Source: Hermatobates lingyangjiaoensis
Lineage: Eukaryota > Arthropoda > Insecta > Hemiptera > Hermatobatidae
NCBI GenBank assembly: GCA_026182355.1
Contig: JAPFBL010000598.1
Coordinates: forward strand, 1-64,000
Reading direction: 5' to 3'
Length of the DNA: 64,000 bases
Shown here: positions 61,860-64,000 of the stretch, piece by piece
Numbering within the stretch: position 1 is the stretch's first letter
How the letters are laid out: each line of letters opens with the position of its first letter
Notes under the pieces: generated by a model
What the model was told of the DNA's origin: nothing
The model's database searches: none
Seen by the model: only the letters and a program-made list of their open reading frames with translations
Program-made: the position numbers and the translations under genes

Positions 61860-62019
61860 GGTTGACAGCACTGGCGGTTGCCGGGTTGGTAACTTGCCGT
61901 TGCGCCTACAACGTGCTTGGTCTCATTCTCTTTTCTCCTGAAGACGGATTACCGAAAATTTGAGTGTGTAAGTGTGTTTCCCTACTTTGTGTGTTGCTCT
62001 TTGTTAATCTCGAACTCGT

Positions 62020-62030
<11 letters not shown>
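61860..62030 (+). mobile_element. Family D unit with hammerhead
   Basis: GTTGCGCCTACAACGTGCTTGG start; ribozyme 61933-61965: CUC/GAG, CUGAAGA, C, GGAUUACC, GAAAAUUU. Tail to GAACTCGTTGTGTGTATATA. Confidence 0.8.
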
Positions 62031-62053
<23 letters not shown>

Positions 62054-62057
<4 letters not shown>

Positions 62058-62105
62058 TGGTCGTTGTTCCCGAATGATTTATGACTAACTCGTGTATTTC
62101 GAGTG

Positions 62106-62160
<55 letters not shown>

Positions 62161-62812
62161 ATATATATAACGAGAATTGAAGCTGATCGTCGTCTCCGAA
62201 TGATTTATGACTAACTCGTGTTTTTCGAGTGAGTTGTATATATATATAACCGAGAATATGAAGCTGGTCGTCGTCTCCGAATGATTTATGACTAACTCGT
62301 GTATTTCGAGTGAGTTGTATATATATATATAACCGAGAATATGAAGCTGGTCGTCGTCTCCGAATGATTTATGACTAACTCGTGTATTTCGAGTGAGTTG
62401 TGTATATATATATATAACCGAGAATATGAAGCTGGTCGTCGTCTCCGAATGATTTATGACTAACTCGTGTTTTTCGAGTGAGTTGTATATATATATAACC
62501 GAGAATATGAAGCTGGTCGTCGTCTCCGAATGATTTATGACTAACTCGTGTATTTCGAGTGAGTTGTTATATATATATATAACCGAGAATATGAAGCTGG
62601 TCGTCGTCTCCGAATGATTTATGACTAACTCGTGTATTTCGAGTGAGTTGTGTATATATATATATAAACGAGAATATGAAGCTGGTCGTCGTCTCCGAAT
62701 GATTTATGACTAACTCGTGTATTTCGAGTGAGTTGTATATATATATAACCGAGAATATGAATCTGGTCGTCGTCTCCCAATGATTTATGACTACTCGCTT
62801 ATTTCGAGTGAG
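62054..62812 (+). repeat. ~84-bp tandem array, 9 copies, each with a TA tract
   Basis: Unit: (TA)n, ACCGAGAATATGAAGCTGG, TCGTCGTCTCCGAATGATTT, ATGACTAACTCGTGTATTTC, GAGTGAGTTGT. The ACTCG...CGAGT segment can form a hairpin. The first two units have longer TA tracts; the last is diverged and fused to the SINE-like units. Confidence 0.95.
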
Positions 62813-63270
62813 TACCTTTGAGAAATAACTGATACCGTATAGGCTCGGGTCCGACGGCTTCAGATCCTTACCAATATACTTATAGTTATTAACCTCCAAC
62901 GTGAATTAATGAAGAGCTAGATGTGGATCGATCGCATGTTACCAGCTGAGGTGTTGACCTTTTTTTGAATACCTGATACAGTTCATGCTCGGGACCGACG
63001 GCTTCACGTCTTCTCCGAATGACACTCACCTCGAACGTGAATTTAATGAAGATCCATTTAGGGATCTAATGCAGGACTAGCAGCATAGTTGGAGACCATT
63101 GACTTATACCTAATACCGTACTGGCTCTGGTCCGACATCTTAACATCCTCTCTGAATAACATACTCCTAATAATTCACCTCCAACCTTAAAAAATCGAGA
63201 GCCAGATAAGAATCGACCTCAAAACTACCAGCCGAAAAATGAGTATGCCAACCACTCAGCTACTCTGGCC
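62813..63270 (-). mobile_element. Three tandem SINE-like units
   Basis: The block CTCGGGNCCGACGGCTTCANNTC occurs at about 62842, 62980 and (as CTCTGGTCCGACATCTTAAC) 63120. On the minus strand the outermost unit begins with a tRNA-like head: GGCCAGAGTAGCTGAGTGG (A-box-like) and AGGTCGATTC (B-box-like). The central GTCGGTCCCGAG resembles TTGGTCCCGAG of the 35164 SINE. Distinct family. Confidence 0.7.
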
Positions 63271-64000
63271 TCTACATAAATATTACACAAAAAAAAAATT
63301 ACAACTATCTTATTTTCTCTAATATATTAACCTATTTTTTATAATCGTAAAATATTATTACACCACGTTCCGATATATGCAACATTCAAAGCAATAAAAA
63401 TTCTACTAATTAATTAATTAATAATTATTCTGATAATTGATTCAACCTTTGAAGTACACAATCTTTTACTATAATTAGTTCTAAATAGCATTATATAGAT
63501 TTTATGAATAACGCATATTGGGCTATGGGTCGGATGTTTAGTTGAAGTTATAAAACTATTTATCTTTAAATTATATTCTGTAAACGACTATCCTCCTTGT
63601 TCATGTTTTTCATATTCAATGATAATTATAAGTGTCATTGTTGTTACAAAACATTATATTGAATTAAACATCAGAATTTTTTTTGACCTAGATATGAGAC
63701 CTTTACATACAGTTAGATAACTTCTCGAATAACTTGTATTCTATTAGGTTCTATATTATTTTTCTTAACTTCTGAAGGAAGGGGACACAATACTCTTTAT
63801 GTTATTGAACATGTTATGGTATGGTATGTTATTGAATTCCTAAAGATACTTGTGGTTTTTGAGAATAAACATTTTTAGATTATAGGTTATAGCTTTTATT
63901 GTAAATTTCTTACCTAGTTCTTATAAAAAGGTTATACTTAAGTTCAAATAAGTCAACCTATTTAGTTCGGGGTTAATAACTTAAGTTCTAATCGGTGCCG
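63271..64000. other. AT-rich DNA, nothing recognised
   Basis: No partner repeats; short TTAATTAATTAATTA run near 63405. Confidence 0.5.

Overview
The window looks like nuclear DNA of an invertebrate animal. It is very AT-rich and saturated with (TA)n microsatellites, with intron-like spacing, a GT-AG-bounded Kazal/follistatin exon, a mariner, a Merlin-type transposase, pogo-like and hAT-like non-autonomous elements and tRNA-derived SINEs. There are no bacterial operons, ribosome binding sites or CRISPR. An arthropod or other protostome is plausible, but I cannot name the species.

Almost everything between the (TA)n tracts is debris of Penelope-like retroelements (PLEs). Three kinds of piece recur. 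(1) C-terminal parts of the GIY-YIG endonuclease (about 4.1-4.4, 5.1-5.5, 13.2, 17.5-17.6, 44.85, 46.3-46.7 and 47.1-47.5 kb). (2) Short N-terminal ORF pieces that share a motif like LEKxxRK...FNKTCxxEGLLPKYTNIYI and run straight into (TA)n. (3) Compact units that carry a hammerhead-ribozyme-like core (CUGANGA, hairpin, GAAA) and end in (TA)n. In several places these sit in the order endonuclease tail, UTR, hammerhead, ORF start, (TA)n, which is the expected layout of a PLE pseudo-LTR. No reverse transcriptase domain was recognised, so all copies look 5'-truncated. I distinguish more than fifteen hammerhead families, labelled A-U here. Many copies form inverted pairs (snap-back palindromes), the largest with arms of about 1 kb (45.9-47.9 kb).

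Layout: 0-0.56 kb, 128-bp satellite. 1.8-6 kb, PLE fragments including a tandem array of hammerhead monomers (3.2-3.56 kb). 6-13.3 kb, mixed hammerhead palindromes with a SINE piece and a 3-copy repeat. 13.3-14.4 kb, plain AT-rich DNA. 14.4-23.4 kb, densely packed hammerhead palindromes and a duplicated AT-rich repeat. 24.5-26.8 kb, family I inverted pair, hAT-like end and deleted mariner. 27.6-30 kb, chimeric units and two tandem arrays. 30.8-31.05 kb, the only convincing host exon. 34.6-36 kb, a complete SINE inside an inverted PLE pair. 36.7-38.5 kb, DNA-transposon MITEs. 39.1-40.0 kb, frameshifted Merlin transposase. 42.5-54.9 kb, a second dense PLE block. 55-58 kb, diverged low-complexity repeats. 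58.3-62 kb, more PLE units. 62-63.3 kb, an ~84-bp tandem array abutting three SINE-like units.

Nothing here forms a pathway. The host exon appears to lie in a gene whose introns or flanks are filled with retroelement remnants. The noteworthy system is the density, diversity and inverted arrangement of hammerhead-like ribozymes, some with the PLE start codon overlapping the predicted cleavage site.
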